From NCBI RefSeq assembly GCF_003240565.2, contig NZ_CP117255.1, forward strand, positions 1,922,001 through 1,986,000: a stretch of 64,000 bases of DNA, given 5' to 3'. Of this stretch, positions 1 through 8,665 are shown one piece after another. Source of the DNA: Rhizobium tumorigenes (GTDB taxonomy: Bacteria > Pseudomonadota > Alphaproteobacteria > Rhizobiales > Rhizobiaceae). Numbering within the stretch: the first letter of the stretch is position 1; the number at the start of each line of letters is the position of its first letter. Made by a program: the position numbers and the translations under genes. The notes below the pieces were generated by a model that saw nothing but the letters and a program-made list of their open reading frames with translations, did no database searches and had not been told where the DNA came from.

Positions 1-1167
1 GTGCTGATCCAGACTTTCGGCATCTTCGCAGCCGGCTATCTGGTCCGCCCCATCGGCGGCATCGTGCTCGCCCATTTCGGCGATCTCTACGGTCGCAAGC
101 GGGTGTTCGCCTTTTCGCTGCTGCTGATGGCGCTGTCGACGCTCGGCATGGCCGCCATGCCGACCTATGCCTCCATCGGCATTGCCGCCCCCATCCTGCT
201 CATCTGCCTGCGCATCCTGCAGGGGGCCGCCATCGGCGGCGAAGTACCGGGTGCCTGGACCTTCGTTGCCGAGCACGTCCCCTTCCGCCGCGTCGGCTTT
301 GCCTGCGGCTTCCTCTGCTCCGGCCTGACGTTCGGCATCCTGCTCGGCTCGTTCATCGCCGCCATCATCAACACGGTCTTTACTCCTGATGAAGTCGCCT
401 CATATGCCTGGCGGATCCCCTTCCTGATCGGCGGCATCTTCGGCCTGATCGCCGTCTACCTGCGCCGGTGGCTGCACGAAACGCCGATCTTTGCCGACAT
501 GAAGAAGAGCCGGGCGCTGGTATCGGAACTGCCGCTGAAAGCGGTGCTGCGCGACTACCCGAGGGGCATTGTCATCTCGATGCTGCTGACCTGGATCCTG
601 TCGGCCGGCATCATCGTCACCACGCTGATGACTGCCACCTTCCTCCAAAAGCTCTACCACTACACCGCCCAGCAATCGCTGGCCGCCACCAGCTTCGGCA
701 CGCTGTTCCTGATCGTTGGCACGGCAGCCGCCGGCGCCATCGTCGACCGTGTCGGCTCCGGCAAATTCTTCACCGTCGCCAGCCTGTTCTTCGGCGCCGC
801 CACCTTCGTCTTTTACAGCTACGCCGCCACTTCGCTGACAGTCATGTTCATCCTCTACGCAGTGATGGGCCTTTCGGTCGGCCTCGTCGGCGCCGTTCCC
901 TATGTCATGGTCCGCGCCTTCCCGGCCCGCGTCCGCTTCACCGGCCTTTCCTTCTCCTACAATGTAGCCTACGCCATCTTCGGCGGCCTCACGCCGATCG
1001 CGGTCAGCACGCTGCTGGCAATCAATCCGATGGCGCATGCCTATTACCTGCTGTTCATCGCAGCCCTCGCCTTTTGCCTCGGGCTCTACCTGATCGCCAA
1101 GGGCGACGAGATCGAAGCACAAGCCGGCATCGAGGAACTGACGACGCGGCTGGCAGCAGGTTCCTGA
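1..1167 (+). CDS. MFS metabolite:H+ symporter, 5' end outside window
   Basis: An inner-membrane major facilitator transporter. The visible 388 residues begin inside the second membrane helix and contain the MFS loop signature GDLYGRKR at about residues 27-34, followed by alternating hydrophobic helices to the C-terminus. The Gly-rich helix with LRILQGAAIGGEVPGAW resembles the metabolite:H+ symporter branch (ProP/ShiA/KgtP-like). Helix 1 is absent, so the true start probably lies upstream of base 1 and the GTG at base 1 is an internal codon. The substrate cannot be read; dicarboxylates, shikimate-type acids or osmolytes are typical of the branch. A NIPSNAP gene follows after 31 bases and may be co-transcribed. 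Confidence 0.85.
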   Translation: MLIQTFGIFAAGYLVRPIGGIVLAHFGDLYGRKRVFAFSLLLMALSTLGMAAMPTYASIGIAAPILLICLRILQGAAIGGEVPGAWTFVAEHVPFRRVGFACGFLCSGLTFGILLGSFIAAIINTVFTPDEVASYAWRIPFLIGGIFGLIAVYLRRWLHETPIFADMKKSRALVSELPLKAVLRDYPRGIVISMLLTWILSAGIIVTTLMTATFLQKLYHYTAQQSLAATSFGTLFLIVGTAAAGAIVDRVGSGKFFTVASLFFGAATFVFYSYAATSLTVMFILYAVMGLSVGLVGAVPYVMVRAFPARVRFTGLSFSYNVAYAIFGGLTPIAVSTLLAINPMAHAYYLLFIAALAFCLGLYLIAKGDEIEAQAGIEELTTRLAAGS

Positions 1168-1198
1168 ACACCTCCAAACGACCGTCCGGAGACAGCCC

Positions 1199-1504
1199 AT
1201 GATCACCTGCCACCTCCGCTACATCATCGATGCCTACAAGATTGCGGAATTCGAGGACTATGCACGGCGGTGGATCCCCATCGTCAACCGCATGGGCGGC
1301 ACCCATCACGGCTACTTCCTGCCCTCTGAAGGCGCCAGCAACGTCGCCGTGGCGCTTTTCTCGTTCCCGAGCTTCACAGCCTACGAAGCCTACCGAAACC
1401 GCATGGCCGCAGACGCAGAATGCCAGGCGACGCTGGAACTAGAGGCGAAAAACCGAAGTATCATCAGCTACGAACGCAGCTTCATGCGGCCGGTGCTGGG
1501 GTAG
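1199..1504 (+). CDS. NIPSNAP-family small protein
   Basis: A 101-residue protein resembling the NIPSNAP family of ferredoxin-like alpha/beta-barrel proteins. Family-like features are the N-terminal strand with YIIDAYKIAEFEDYARRW, the central GGTHHGYFLPSEG turn, and the aromatic FPSFTAYEAYRNRMAAD segment. The biochemical role of the family is not settled; bacterial members often sit in catabolic operons. The ATG lies 31 bases after the MFS gene on the same strand, with GGAGACAGCCC as a plausible ribosome site, so it is probably the last gene of that operon. Confidence 0.8.
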   Translation: MITCHLRYIIDAYKIAEFEDYARRWIPIVNRMGGTHHGYFLPSEGASNVAVALFSFPSFTAYEAYRNRMAADAECQATLELEAKNRSIISYERSFMRPVLG

Positions 1505-1516
1505 CGACTGCGCGCC

Positions 1517-1735
1517 TTATTCACGACCACTGCGTGGCAGCAACAGAAGGCCGACAATCCGCCACGGCCGAAGACTATCACGCACCTCGTCGCGCGACAT
1601 TCCGGCATCACGGAACAAATGATCGTTCTCCCTGCGCGCAATGACTTCCAGCGCGCTGTATCCGGCCAGCCACAACCGAAGTCTTTCCATCCGCGTCACT
1701 GGCGCTTTGTCTTCGTCCTTTTGACCCGCGCTCAT
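1517..1735 (-). CDS. DUF1127-type small protein
   Basis: A protein of about 72 residues. The motif ERLRLWLAGYSALEVIARRENDHLF, then RDAGMSRDEV, matches the layout of DUF1127 (YjiS-like) proteins, in which an amphipathic helix precedes a LRDIGLSR-like turn. These Arg-rich small proteins are abundant in rhizobia; some affect phosphate, carbon or RNA metabolism. The ORF stays open to base 1816, but the ATG at 1735 is preferred because a G-rich ribosome site lies just upstream and homologues are short. It is convergent with the NIPSNAP gene and divergent from the LysR gene. Confidence 0.6.
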   Translation of the reverse strand: MSAGQKDEDKAPVTRMERLRLWLAGYSALEVIARRENDHLFRDAGMSRDEVRDSLRPWRIVGLLLLPRSGRE

Positions 1736-1840
1736 CCACCGCCCCCCACCATGACAGGCCTTTGGTTTGAGCCGCTGATTGACATCGCACAAACGAATAG
1801 TAACGATACCTGACATTGAGAAATCTCATGGCTGGCGACA

Positions 1841-2710
1841 ATGCATCTTCCCCTCGATAGCGATCTGCTGCGCATGTTCCTGGTGGTTGCCGACACCGGC
1901 AATCTCACCCGTGCGGCCAGTGATGTCGGAAGGACGCAATCTGCCATCAGCCTGCAACTGAAGCGGCTGGAAGAGAGTGTCGGCCAACCGCTGTTTGACC
2001 GGGGGCCGCGCGGTGTGGCGCTGACAGAAAGCGGGCGACAACTGCTGCCCTATGCCCGCCGGATTGTGGGCCTGATGAACGAGACGACCGCCGCTATGCG
2101 ACGCAAGCCGCTGGACGGCGTCGTCAGAATCGGCATTCCGGAGGAATATGGCGACACCGTTCTTCCACGGGCACTGGCAGCCTTCGCCGAAAGCCATCCT
2201 TCGGTCGACGTGACAGTTTTATGCGGCTACACTTCACAGCAGATGGAGGCGCTGGAAAACGACCAACTCGATCTTGCCGTTGTGTTCGATTGGAGCTCCC
2301 AGACTCAAGGGGAAGTTCTGTATATCGACCCAACCGTCTGGGTGACCTCGACAGTCCACAGGCTTCATGAGCGCAATCCCATTCCGGTTGCCATCTACGG
2401 ACGCTCAAACTGGTGCCGTGACTTTGCCATTCGCTCTCTGGAACAGCACAACCTGCCATTCCGCATCGCCTACAGCTGCGACACTTCAAGTGGCCTGAAG
2501 ATCGCCGTGATTGCCGGTCTGGGCATCGCTCCGCTCTCGCGCAGCAACATACCGCCCGATTGCCGAGAGCTCGGTGTTGGAGATGGCTTCCCACCTATCG
2601 ACGCCTCCCGCGTCGTGCTGAGGCGCAACGCTTACCATTCGAACCCCGCAGTGGAGAGCATGGCTGAAGTGATCCACCAGTCCTTCCGGCCGATGACGCG
2701 GCCCCGCTGA
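1841..2710 (+). CDS. LysR-family transcriptional regulator
   Basis: A 289-residue LysR-type DNA-binding regulator. The N-terminal winged helix-turn-helix spans about residues 6-65 (LRMFLVVADTGNLTRAAS, then the recognition helix QSAISLQLKRLEE and LFDRGPRGVALT). The rest is the periplasmic-binding-protein-like effector domain (VRIGIPEEYGD, then the LDLAVVFDW loop and GLGIAPLSR). The length is normal. The divergent neighbour is the DUF1127 gene. The targets are unknown; LysR genes often control a divergent or adjacent operon, but neither flank gives a clear pathway. Confidence 0.92.
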   Translation: MHLPLDSDLLRMFLVVADTGNLTRAASDVGRTQSAISLQLKRLEESVGQPLFDRGPRGVALTESGRQLLPYARRIVGLMNETTAAMRRKPLDGVVRIGIPEEYGDTVLPRALAAFAESHPSVDVTVLCGYTSQQMEALENDQLDLAVVFDWSSQTQGEVLYIDPTVWVTSTVHRLHERNPIPVAIYGRSNWCRDFAIRSLEQHNLPFRIAYSCDTSSGLKIAVIAGLGIAPLSRSNIPPDCRELGVGDGFPPIDASRVVLRRNAYHSNPAVESMAEVIHQSFRPMTRPR

Positions 2711-2890
2711 TTGAGCCTCTTTAAATACTGCCCACCTTCCCTGCGGTTGAACTGAAGATGATATTCACCGCCTACCGGCTTGCCCGATCGTCCTTGCCGA
2801 ACCGAACATTTGCGCCCAGTCCCGCGTCGCACAATGTCGCGTCGGAGGGGGTAACAGCGAGAGCGAGAGCTATGGGTAATATCCGCGTCC

Positions 2891-3889
2891 CTACCGGATA
2901 GCCTTATCATCGTCCCCAAACCGATGCATATGCGCCAGATCCGGCGTCGCGTAGACGGTCTCATCTGGCGAATACGGATGCTCGCCGAACAGACGGACGG
3001 TCAAAAGGCCAGTCTGGTCGGTTTCGAGGTAGAGGATGGTGTCGGCGCCGAGATGCTCGACATGGACGACCTTGGCAGGCCAGGTGCCGCTCTCGCGTGA
3101 CAGGGTGATATGCTCGGGGCGTACGCCAATGGTTTTTGCGCTTTCGCCGAGCTTGGCGCCAGGGATCATGTTCATCTGCGGCGATCCGATGAAGCTGCCG
3201 ACAAAGACGTTGGCGGGACGGTTGTAAAGCTCCATCGGGGTGCCGACCTGCTCGATGGCTCCGGCATTCAGCACAACGATGCGGTCGGCAAGCGTCATGG
3301 CCTCGACTTGGTCGTGGGTAACATAGATCATCGTCGCCTTCAGGCTGCGGTGAAGGCGGGCGATCTCGAGCCGCGTCTGGACGCGCAGCGCCGCATCGAG
3401 ATTGGACAGCGGCTCGTCAAACAGGAACAGCGCCGGTTCGCGGACGATGGCACGTCCGATGGCGACGCGCTGGCGCTGGCCGCCGGACAACTCTGCCGGA
3501 CGACGGGCCAGATAGGGCTCGAGGGAGAGCATGCCGGAGGCCTTGGCAACCCGCTCCTCGATGGCATCCTTCGGGGTGCCCGCCTGTTTCAGGCCAAGGC
3601 CCATATTGTCCTTCACCGTCAGGTGCGGGTAAAGCGCATAAGACTGGAACACCATGGCAATGCCGCGCTTGGCCGGCGGGGTCGTGGTGACGTCGACGCC
3701 GTTGATGATCACCGTTCCGTCGGTCACGTCCTCGAGGCCGGCGATGCTGCGCAGCAAGGTCGACTTGCCGCAGCCAGACGGGCCGACGAAGATGACGAAT
3801 TCGCCGTCCTTGACCTCGAGGTCGATGCCCTTCAGCACCTCATGGGTGCCATAGGCCTTGCGGATGGATTTGAGTTGAAGCGATCCCAA
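2891..3889 (-). CDS. ugpC: Carbohydrate ABC importer ATPase, UgpC/MalK type
   Basis: A 332-residue cytoplasmic ATPase of a sugar importer. It shows Walker [10 protein letters not shown], the Q-loop [12 protein letters not shown], signature [19 protein letters not shown], Walker [13 protein letters not shown] and the switch His in YVTHDQVEA. The C-terminal part (about residue 235 on) is the regulatory OB-like domain of MalK/UgpC proteins, with the family motif IGVRPEH. The start is a TTG, supported by an AAGGA site overlapping the stop of the oxidoreductase gene and by alignment of [14 protein letters not shown] with family N-termini. It is the last gene of a five-gene minus-strand operon. The exact substrate is unknown, so the ugpC symbol reflects family only. 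Confidence 0.9.
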   Translation of the reverse strand: MGSLQLKSIRKAYGTHEVLKGIDLEVKDGEFVIFVGPSGCGKSTLLRSIAGLEDVTDGTVIINGVDVTTTPPAKRGIAMVFQSYALYPHLTVKDNMGLGLKQAGTPKDAIEERVAKASGMLSLEPYLARRPAELSGGQRQRVAIGRAIVREPALFLFDEPLSNLDAALRVQTRLEIARLHRSLKATMIYVTHDQVEAMTLADRIVVLNAGAIEQVGTPMELYNRPANVFVGSFIGSPQMNMIPGAKLGESAKTIGVRPEHITLSRESGTWPAKVVHVEHLGADTILYLETDQTGLLTVRLFGEHPYSPDETVYATPDLAHMHRFGDDDKAIR

Positions 3890-3900
3890 AGCTTTTGTCC

Positions 3901-4965
3901 TTACAAAGTGACGGTCTTGCCAGTCCGGACGCTTTCGTCCGCGGCAAGGCAGATGCGCAGCGACTGCACGGCGTCGTGCATATGCCGCGTCAGGTCGATA
4001 TCCTCGATGATGGCTTTCAGCACATAGGCCTGCTCGAAATTGCAGAGCTCCTGATGCCCGGGCTCGCCATCCATATGCAGGTCGCGATCCGGGCGGATGA
4101 ACCTGCCATCCGGGCCGGTTTCGGCATTGTGCAGCCGGATGACGGATGTCTTGGTGTGCGTGTCGATGTCGTCGGACTTGGCGTTCGGGTCCATGACGAT
4201 GGATACGGCGCCGTTCGGCGACATCACATCCTTCACGAAGAACGCCGTCTCCGAGATCATCGGCCCCCAGCCCGCTTCGTACCAGCCGACGGAGCCGTCC
4301 TCGAACTTCACCTGCAGATGGCCGTAATTATACATGTCGGGCGCGATCTCGTTGGACAGGCGCAGGCCCATGCCACGCACCTCGACCGCCCTGGCATCGG
4401 TAATCTGGCACATGACGTCGACATAATGCACGCCGCAGTCAACTATCGGTGAGGTCGTCTGCATCAGCGCCTTGTGCGTCTCCCAGGTCGGGCCGCTCGA
4501 TTGCTGGTTGAGGTTCATGCGAAAGACATAGGGACCCCCAAGGTTGCGGGCCTCGGCAATCAGCCGCATCCACGACGGATGATGGCGGAGGATATAGCCG
4601 ATGACCAGCTTCTTGCCCGCCGACTTTGCGGCTGCAACGACGCGCTCCGCATCGGCTACGGTCGTTGCCAGCGGCTTTTCGATGAAGACGTCGCAGCCGG
4701 CCTCGAACGCCATGACCGCATAGTCGGCATGGCTGTCGGAGTAGGTACAGATCGAGCAGAGGTCGGGCTTCAGTTCCGCGAGTGCGGTCTCGAAGTCGGG
4801 GTGGATCGTATAGCCGTGCAACGCTTCGTCCAGCACTGGCTTGGAGCGATTGACGAGGCCGACGATCTCGAAGCCTGCGTTATTGTGATAGGCGAGCGCG
4901 TGGCTGCGGCCCATGTTGCCAAGCCCGGCCACGAGCACGCGGATGGGCTGTGTGACTGCACTCAT
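3901..4965 (-). CDS. Gfo/Idh/MocA-family NAD(P)-dependent oxidoreductase
   Basis: A 354-residue sugar-type dehydrogenase. The N-terminal Rossmann fold carries [15 protein letters not shown], and the family EKPLA motif lies near residue 96. A C-terminal alpha/beta domain contains [11 protein letters not shown], where the conserved His is the likely catalytic residue. Relatives oxidise inositols, glucose, glucosides or sugar acids. The start codon overlaps the stop of the upstream permease gene as ATGA, so the two are translationally coupled. The oxidoreductase sits inside the ABC operon and probably performs the first oxidation of the imported sugar or polyol. The substrate cannot be assigned from sequence alone. 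Confidence 0.9.
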   Translation of the reverse strand: MSAVTQPIRVLVAGLGNMGRSHALAYHNNAGFEIVGLVNRSKPVLDEALHGYTIHPDFETALAELKPDLCSICTYSDSHADYAVMAFEAGCDVFIEKPLATTVADAERVVAAAKSAGKKLVIGYILRHHPSWMRLIAEARNLGGPYVFRMNLNQQSSGPTWETHKALMQTTSPIVDCGVHYVDVMCQITDARAVEVRGMGLRLSNEIAPDMYNYGHLQVKFEDGSVGWYEAGWGPMISETAFFVKDVMSPNGAVSIVMDPNAKSDDIDTHTKTSVIRLHNAETGPDGRFIRPDRDLHMDGEPGHQELCNFEQAYVLKAIIEDIDLTRHMHDAVQSLRICLAADESVRTGKTVTL

Positions 4966-5801
4966 TTGACCGCTCCCGCAGTGATGCCGCGGATCAGCTG
5001 CCGCGAGAAGATGACGTAGAGGACCAGGATCGGAAGAATGGCCAGCGATAGCGCCGCCAGAACGGCATTCCAGTTGGTGACGAACTGGCCAATGAAGATC
5101 TGGCTGCCGAGCGTGACAGTCTTGGTCGCTTCACTCGGCGCAAGGATCAGCGGGAACCACAGGTCGTTCCAGATCGGGATCATTGTGAACACGGCGACGG
5201 TCGCCATGGCCGGACGGATCAGCGGCAATACCAGCCGGATGAAAATCGCATACTCGTTCAGACCATCGATGCGGCCGGCGTTCTTCAGGTCATCGGAGAC
5301 TGTTCGCATGAACTCGGACAGGATAAAGATCGCCAGCGGCAGACCTTGGGCCGTATAGACGAGGATCAGTGCCGTCAGCGTGTTGACCAGACCCGCGGCG
5401 ACCATGCCCTGCAGGATGGCGACGGTACCGAGCCGGATGGGGATCATGATGCCGATCGCCATGTAGAGCCCGACGACCATGTTGCCGCGAAAGCGATATT
5501 CGGACAGCGCAAACGCCGCCATCGCACCGAACAGCAGCACAAGCACGATAGAGACGATGGTGACGACGAAGCTATTCTGGAAATACATGGCGAAATTGCC
5601 CTGCCCCAGAACCGTCTGGTAGCCGATCAGGCTAAAGGTGGTCGGCGTCGGCACCAGCATCGGTGCGCGAAAGATCGCGCCGCGATCCTTGAACGAATTG
5701 ATGACGGTCAGGAAGACCGGAAACAAGGCGATCAGCGTGTAGCTGATCAGGGCCAGATGGACGAGACCGGTGCGGATGGTGGATGAGCGTGCCTTGGACA
5801 T
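4962..5801 (-). CDS. Carbohydrate ABC permease, MalG type
   Basis: A 279-residue inner-membrane permease with six hydrophobic helices. The EAA-loop equivalent that contacts the ATPase is NAGRIDGLNEYAIFIRLVLP, about 190 residues in. The typical N-terminus has LALISYTLIALFPVFLTVINSFK. The ATG at 5801 follows GAGGCGGCACTG and lies 10 bases after the stop of the first permease gene. A longer in-frame start at 5873 would overlap that gene by 60 bases and has no ribosome site. It forms the transmembrane pore with the gene at 5812-6765. Confidence 0.92.
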   Translation of the reverse strand: MSKARSSTIRTGLVHLALISYTLIALFPVFLTVINSFKDRGAIFRAPMLVPTPTTFSLIGYQTVLGQGNFAMYFQNSFVVTIVSIVLVLLFGAMAAFALSEYRFRGNMVVGLYMAIGIMIPIRLGTVAILQGMVAAGLVNTLTALILVYTAQGLPLAIFILSEFMRTVSDDLKNAGRIDGLNEYAIFIRLVLPLIRPAMATVAVFTMIPIWNDLWFPLILAPSEATKTVTLGSQIFIGQFVTNWNAVLAALSLAILPILVLYVIFSRQLIRGITAGAVK

Positions 5802-5811
5802 CAGTGCCGCC

Positions 5812-6765
5812 TCAGAACTGGTAGCGGCGGATGCGCCGCTGAACGATGAAAAGGTAGAACGAGACGCCGGCAAGGATGATCAGGAACATAACGGTTGCGA
5901 TCGTTGCGCCCATGGAGCGGTCGCCAAGCTGCAGCTGGAAGCCGAAGAAGGTGCGATAAAGAAGCGTGCCCAGAATATCGGTCGAGCCATCGGGCCCGGC
6001 GAGCGCACCCTGTACGGTATAAACCAGGTCGAAGGCGTTGAAATTGCCAACGAAAGTAAGAATCGAGATGATCCCGATCGCCGGCAGCACCAGCGGCAGC
6101 TTGATCTTCCAGAACTGGCTCCAGCCGGTGATGCCGTCGCATTCCGCAGCTTCGATCACTTCTTCTGGGATGTTGAGCAGGGCTGCGTAGATCAGCATCA
6201 TAGGAATGCCGACATATTGCCAGACGGAGATCAGGGCGACCGCGATCAGCGCCGACCCCGGTTTGCCGAGCCACGGGCTGAACAATGCCTTGAGGCCAAC
6301 GAGGTCCATCATCCACGGCGTGACGCCCCAGAGCGGCGACAGGATCAACTTCCAGATGAAGCCGACAATGACGAAGGACAGCAGCGTCGGCAGGAAGATT
6401 GCCGTGCGATAGAAGGTGACGAAGCGCAGCTTCGGCAACGACAGCATGGCGGCCAGCGCCACGCCGATCGGGTTCTGCACGCACATGTGGATTACGAAGA
6501 AGATGAAATTGTTGCGCAGCGCATTCCAGAAGTCATGCGCCCACCTGATATCGCCGAACAGCACCTTGAAGTTGGCAAGGCCGACGAAGGTCAGTTGCCC
6601 GTCGACCAGATTGTAAAAGGACTGCCGCAATGTCTCGATCAACGGCAGGATCATCACCACCGTGTAGACCAGGAACGCCGGAAACAGGAAAACGAGAATA
6701 TGCCAGCGCCGCTGGCGCTTGATCGAAACCGGCTGCAAGGCCGCTGAAGTGGTGATGTCGCTCAT
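5812..6765 (-). CDS. Carbohydrate ABC permease, MalF type
   Basis: A 317-residue inner-membrane permease. The N-terminal cytoplasmic tail is followed by HILVFLFPAFLVYTVVMILP (helix 1), the family SFYNLVDG segment, and the EAA motif EAAECDGITGWSQFWKIKLP near residue 220. It pairs with the MalG-type permease immediately downstream. It is separated from the binding-protein gene by a RIME-like palindromic element, which may form a processing or attenuation hairpin between the highly expressed binding-protein gene and the rest of the operon (inference). Confidence 0.92.
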   Translation of the reverse strand: MSDITTSAALQPVSIKRQRRWHILVFLFPAFLVYTVVMILPLIETLRQSFYNLVDGQLTFVGLANFKVLFGDIRWAHDFWNALRNNFIFFVIHMCVQNPIGVALAAMLSLPKLRFVTFYRTAIFLPTLLSFVIVGFIWKLILSPLWGVTPWMMDLVGLKALFSPWLGKPGSALIAVALISVWQYVGIPMMLIYAALLNIPEEVIEAAECDGITGWSQFWKIKLPLVLPAIGIISILTFVGNFNAFDLVYTVQGALAGPDGSTDILGTLLYRTFFGFQLQLGDRSMGATIATVMFLIILAGVSFYLFIVQRRIRRYQF

Positions 6766-6813
6766 GGCTTTGCCTGTTTTCTTGGGGCTTGCGCGGGCAC
6801 AGCATGATCACGG

Positions 6814-6929
6814 CACCTCCCCCTTGAGGGGGGAGGTCGCAGCGAAGCTGCGGGTGGGGGTGACGCCACACGCGCAAGGATCACCCCACCCCGGCCCGTC
6901 GGGCCGACCCTCCCCCTCAAGGGGAGGGT
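6814..6929. repeat. RIME-like rhizobial palindromic intergenic element
   Basis: About 116 bases made of nested inverted repeats. A large palindrome lies at 6816-6836, a small hairpin at 6838-6852 (CGCAGCGAAGCTGCG), a small GC palindrome at 6892-6906, and a second large palindrome at 6908-6928. The outer arms (6817 onward versus up to 6928) and the inner arms GGGTGGGGGTGA versus TCACCCCACCC also pair. Two large palindromes in about 110 bases is the known plan of Rhizobium intergenic mosaic elements. It sits between the binding-protein and permease genes of the sugar operon. Confidence 0.8.
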
Positions 6930-6936
6930 AAACTTC

Positions 6937-8196
6937 TTACTTGGCAGGCTTGAACCAGCTGTCGAGACCGGTCTGGAGCTTCTTGGCAGCAACTTCCGGC
7001 GTATCCGTGCCGTTGATGACGTTGGCCGATTCCACCCAGGTTTCGTTCTCGAGGTTAGGCGTGCCACGCGACAGGATCTGGTAGGTCGAGCGAACCGTCG
7101 ACTTGTACGGGCCGCGCCAGGAGACGAATTCCTGCGCCAGCGGATCGCTCATCTTCACCGGTGTCGAGTTCAGGCTGAAGAAGCCCGGCAGCGAGTTGGC
7201 GTAGATGTCTGCGAATTCCGACGAGGCAACCCAGGACAGGAACTTCTTGGCTTCTTCCGGATGCGCCGACTTGGCATTCAGGCCAACGCCGATATCCGGA
7301 TGATCCGAGATGTAGCCCGTGTCGCCGGCCTTTGGCACCGGTGGCGGGAATGCGCCCATCTTGAACTGGGCTTGGGCTGTGAACAGCGCGATTTCCCAGG
7401 AGCCGGCTGGATAGATGGCGGCGCGGCCGAGAGTGAAGAGGTTCTGGCTGTCGGCATAGGTCTGCGCTTCGAAACCGTCGCCGAGGTATGGCTTCCACTT
7501 GGCCAGCTGCTTGAAAGGCTCGACCCAGTCGGCGTCGGTCAGCTTCTGCTTGCCTTCCATCAGCGCAACGCGGCCTTCTTCGCCCTTCCAGTAGTTGGGA
7601 CCGATATTCTGGTAGCCCATGGTAGCTGCTTCCCAGAGATCCTTCGTGCCCATGGCCATCGGGATATAGGTGCCGTCAGCCTTGATCTTGTCGAGCGCGG
7701 CATAGAACTCGTCGGTGGTCTTCGGAACGGAGATGCCGAGCTTCGCGAAGGCATCCTTGTTGTAGATGAAGCCGTGGATGACCGAAGCCATCGGTACGCA
7801 GAAAGTCGACTTGCCGTCATCCGTCGACCAGGCAGCCTTGGCGACCGGCGAGAAATTGCTCATGCCCGGCAGCGTCGTCAGGTCGGCAAGGTGCTTCTTG
7901 TTGAACAGGTCCAGAGAAGCGTCGAACGGGCGGCAGGTGATGATATCGCCCGCAGAACCGGCATCAAGCTTGGCGTTCAGCGACGCGTTGTACTCGGTCG
8001 GGGCTGTCGGCGAGAAGGTGATCTTGATGCCCGGGTTTTTGGCTTCGAAAGCCGGGATGATCTTCGTCTGCCAGATCGACAGGTCGTCGTTGCGCCAGCT
8101 CTCGACGTTCAAAGTGACGTCGGCCGCATGAACGAACCCGGCTGAGCTCAAAAGGCTGGATGCGAGCAACAAGCCCTTCAGAATTTTCTGTGTCAT
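6937..8196 (-). CDS. Sugar ABC importer periplasmic binding protein
   Basis: A 419-residue extracellular solute-binding protein (family 1, MalE-like). The signal peptide is KILKGLLLASSLLSSAGFVHA, with predicted cleavage after VHA, so it acts in the periplasm. The mature protein shows the type I binding-protein start VTLNVESWRNDD, and later FTLGRAAIYPAGSW and EEAKKFLSWVAS. The ATG at 8196 is chosen because AGGAGAGGG lies six bases upstream and the signal peptide starts there; the longer open frame to 8313 is not supported. It is the first gene of the importer operon. Confidence 0.92.
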   Translation of the reverse strand: MTQKILKGLLLASSLLSSAGFVHAADVTLNVESWRNDDLSIWQTKIIPAFEAKNPGIKITFSPTAPTEYNASLNAKLDAGSAGDIITCRPFDASLDLFNKKHLADLTTLPGMSNFSPVAKAAWSTDDGKSTFCVPMASVIHGFIYNKDAFAKLGISVPKTTDEFYAALDKIKADGTYIPMAMGTKDLWEAATMGYQNIGPNYWKGEEGRVALMEGKQKLTDADWVEPFKQLAKWKPYLGDGFEAQTYADSQNLFTLGRAAIYPAGSWEIALFTAQAQFKMGAFPPPVPKAGDTGYISDHPDIGVGLNAKSAHPEEAKKFLSWVASSEFADIYANSLPGFFSLNSTPVKMSDPLAQEFVSWRGPYKSTVRSTYQILSRGTPNLENETWVESANVINGTDTPEVAAKKLQTGLDSWFKPAK

Positions 8197-8479
8197 TTTT
8201 TCCCTCTCCTGTTCCTGGCGTCTCAAGACGCCGTTTTCGATCTGAAACGAGCACCGGCCGGCGTAGGCCAGCGGCCACCCACATCCCCGCATGAAAACGC
8301 AGCAGGAATACATATCAATCAGGAAAACGCTGCAACGTCACGCCGCACGGATCGACATCGATCCGCCCTTTGCCGTGACATCTGCTGACGAATGTTGTCG
8401 TCCGCCTGGCGCTCCGGCTATTTTTGTTTGCCGCTTCCGCCGATGTCCGTCGATGCTGTTCCCTTGGCCGGAATTAAGT

Positions 8480-8493
8480 CCAAAAAAATACCA
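8480..8493. promoter_or_regulatory. Candidate GntR operator, left arm
   Basis: CCAAAAAAATACCA is the exact reverse complement of bases 8607-8620. ATACCA/TGGTAT resembles the TGGTNT half-site known for HutC-subfamily GntR regulators (DasR, NagR, PhnF). The adjacent gene at 9547 encodes such a regulator. The two arms are 113 bases apart, which would allow looping across the divergent promoters (inference). Confidence 0.55.
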
Positions 8494-8606
8494 ATTGTCC
8501 AGTCGAATTTAACCTTTTCGTCGCAAAAAATCCCATAAACGAAAATTTACCAACAAAAACAATCGAATAAAAACAAAGAACGCAGATCATCTTCGCACTT
8601 GGTAAA

Positions 8607-8623
8607 TGGTATTTTTTTGGTAT
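8607..8623. promoter_or_regulatory. Candidate GntR operator, right arm with tandem half-sites
   Basis: TGGTATTTTTTTGG (8607-8620) mirrors the left arm exactly. A second TGGTAT starts at 8618, so two half-sites sit in direct orientation 11 bases apart, one helical turn. A related TTGGTAAA lies just left at 8600. The position 43-60 bases before the kinase ATG suits repression of that gene. Confidence 0.55.
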
Positions 8624-8665
8624 GGTAGCGAAAAACGCGGGAACAGACGGCATCCGGGGGCTCAC

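Larger units (their letters stand above)
8197..8665. promoter_or_regulatory. Divergent promoter region between sugar importer and kinase
   Basis: This 469-base non-coding stretch drives the importer operon leftward and the kinase/GntR genes rightward. Its central part (about 8470-8630) is markedly AT-rich compared with the flanks and contains a perfect 14-bp inverted repeat listed separately. The half bordering the binding-protein gene (8200-8460) is GC-normal, and I see no gene or terminator in it. Precise -35 and -10 boxes could not be fixed with confidence. Confidence 0.6.

Noticed and set aside
400..1206. Minus-strand frame opposite the MFS gene
   Set aside because: Shadow frame; Asp/Gly/Cys-rich peptide without a domain.
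5770..6747. Plus-strand frame opposite the permease gene
   Set aside because: Antisense shadow rich in Asp/Arg/Gln; the minus-strand permease is clear.
6814..6929. CRISPR-like repeat block
   Set aside because: Only nested palindromes, no regular repeat-spacer series, and no cas genes in the window.
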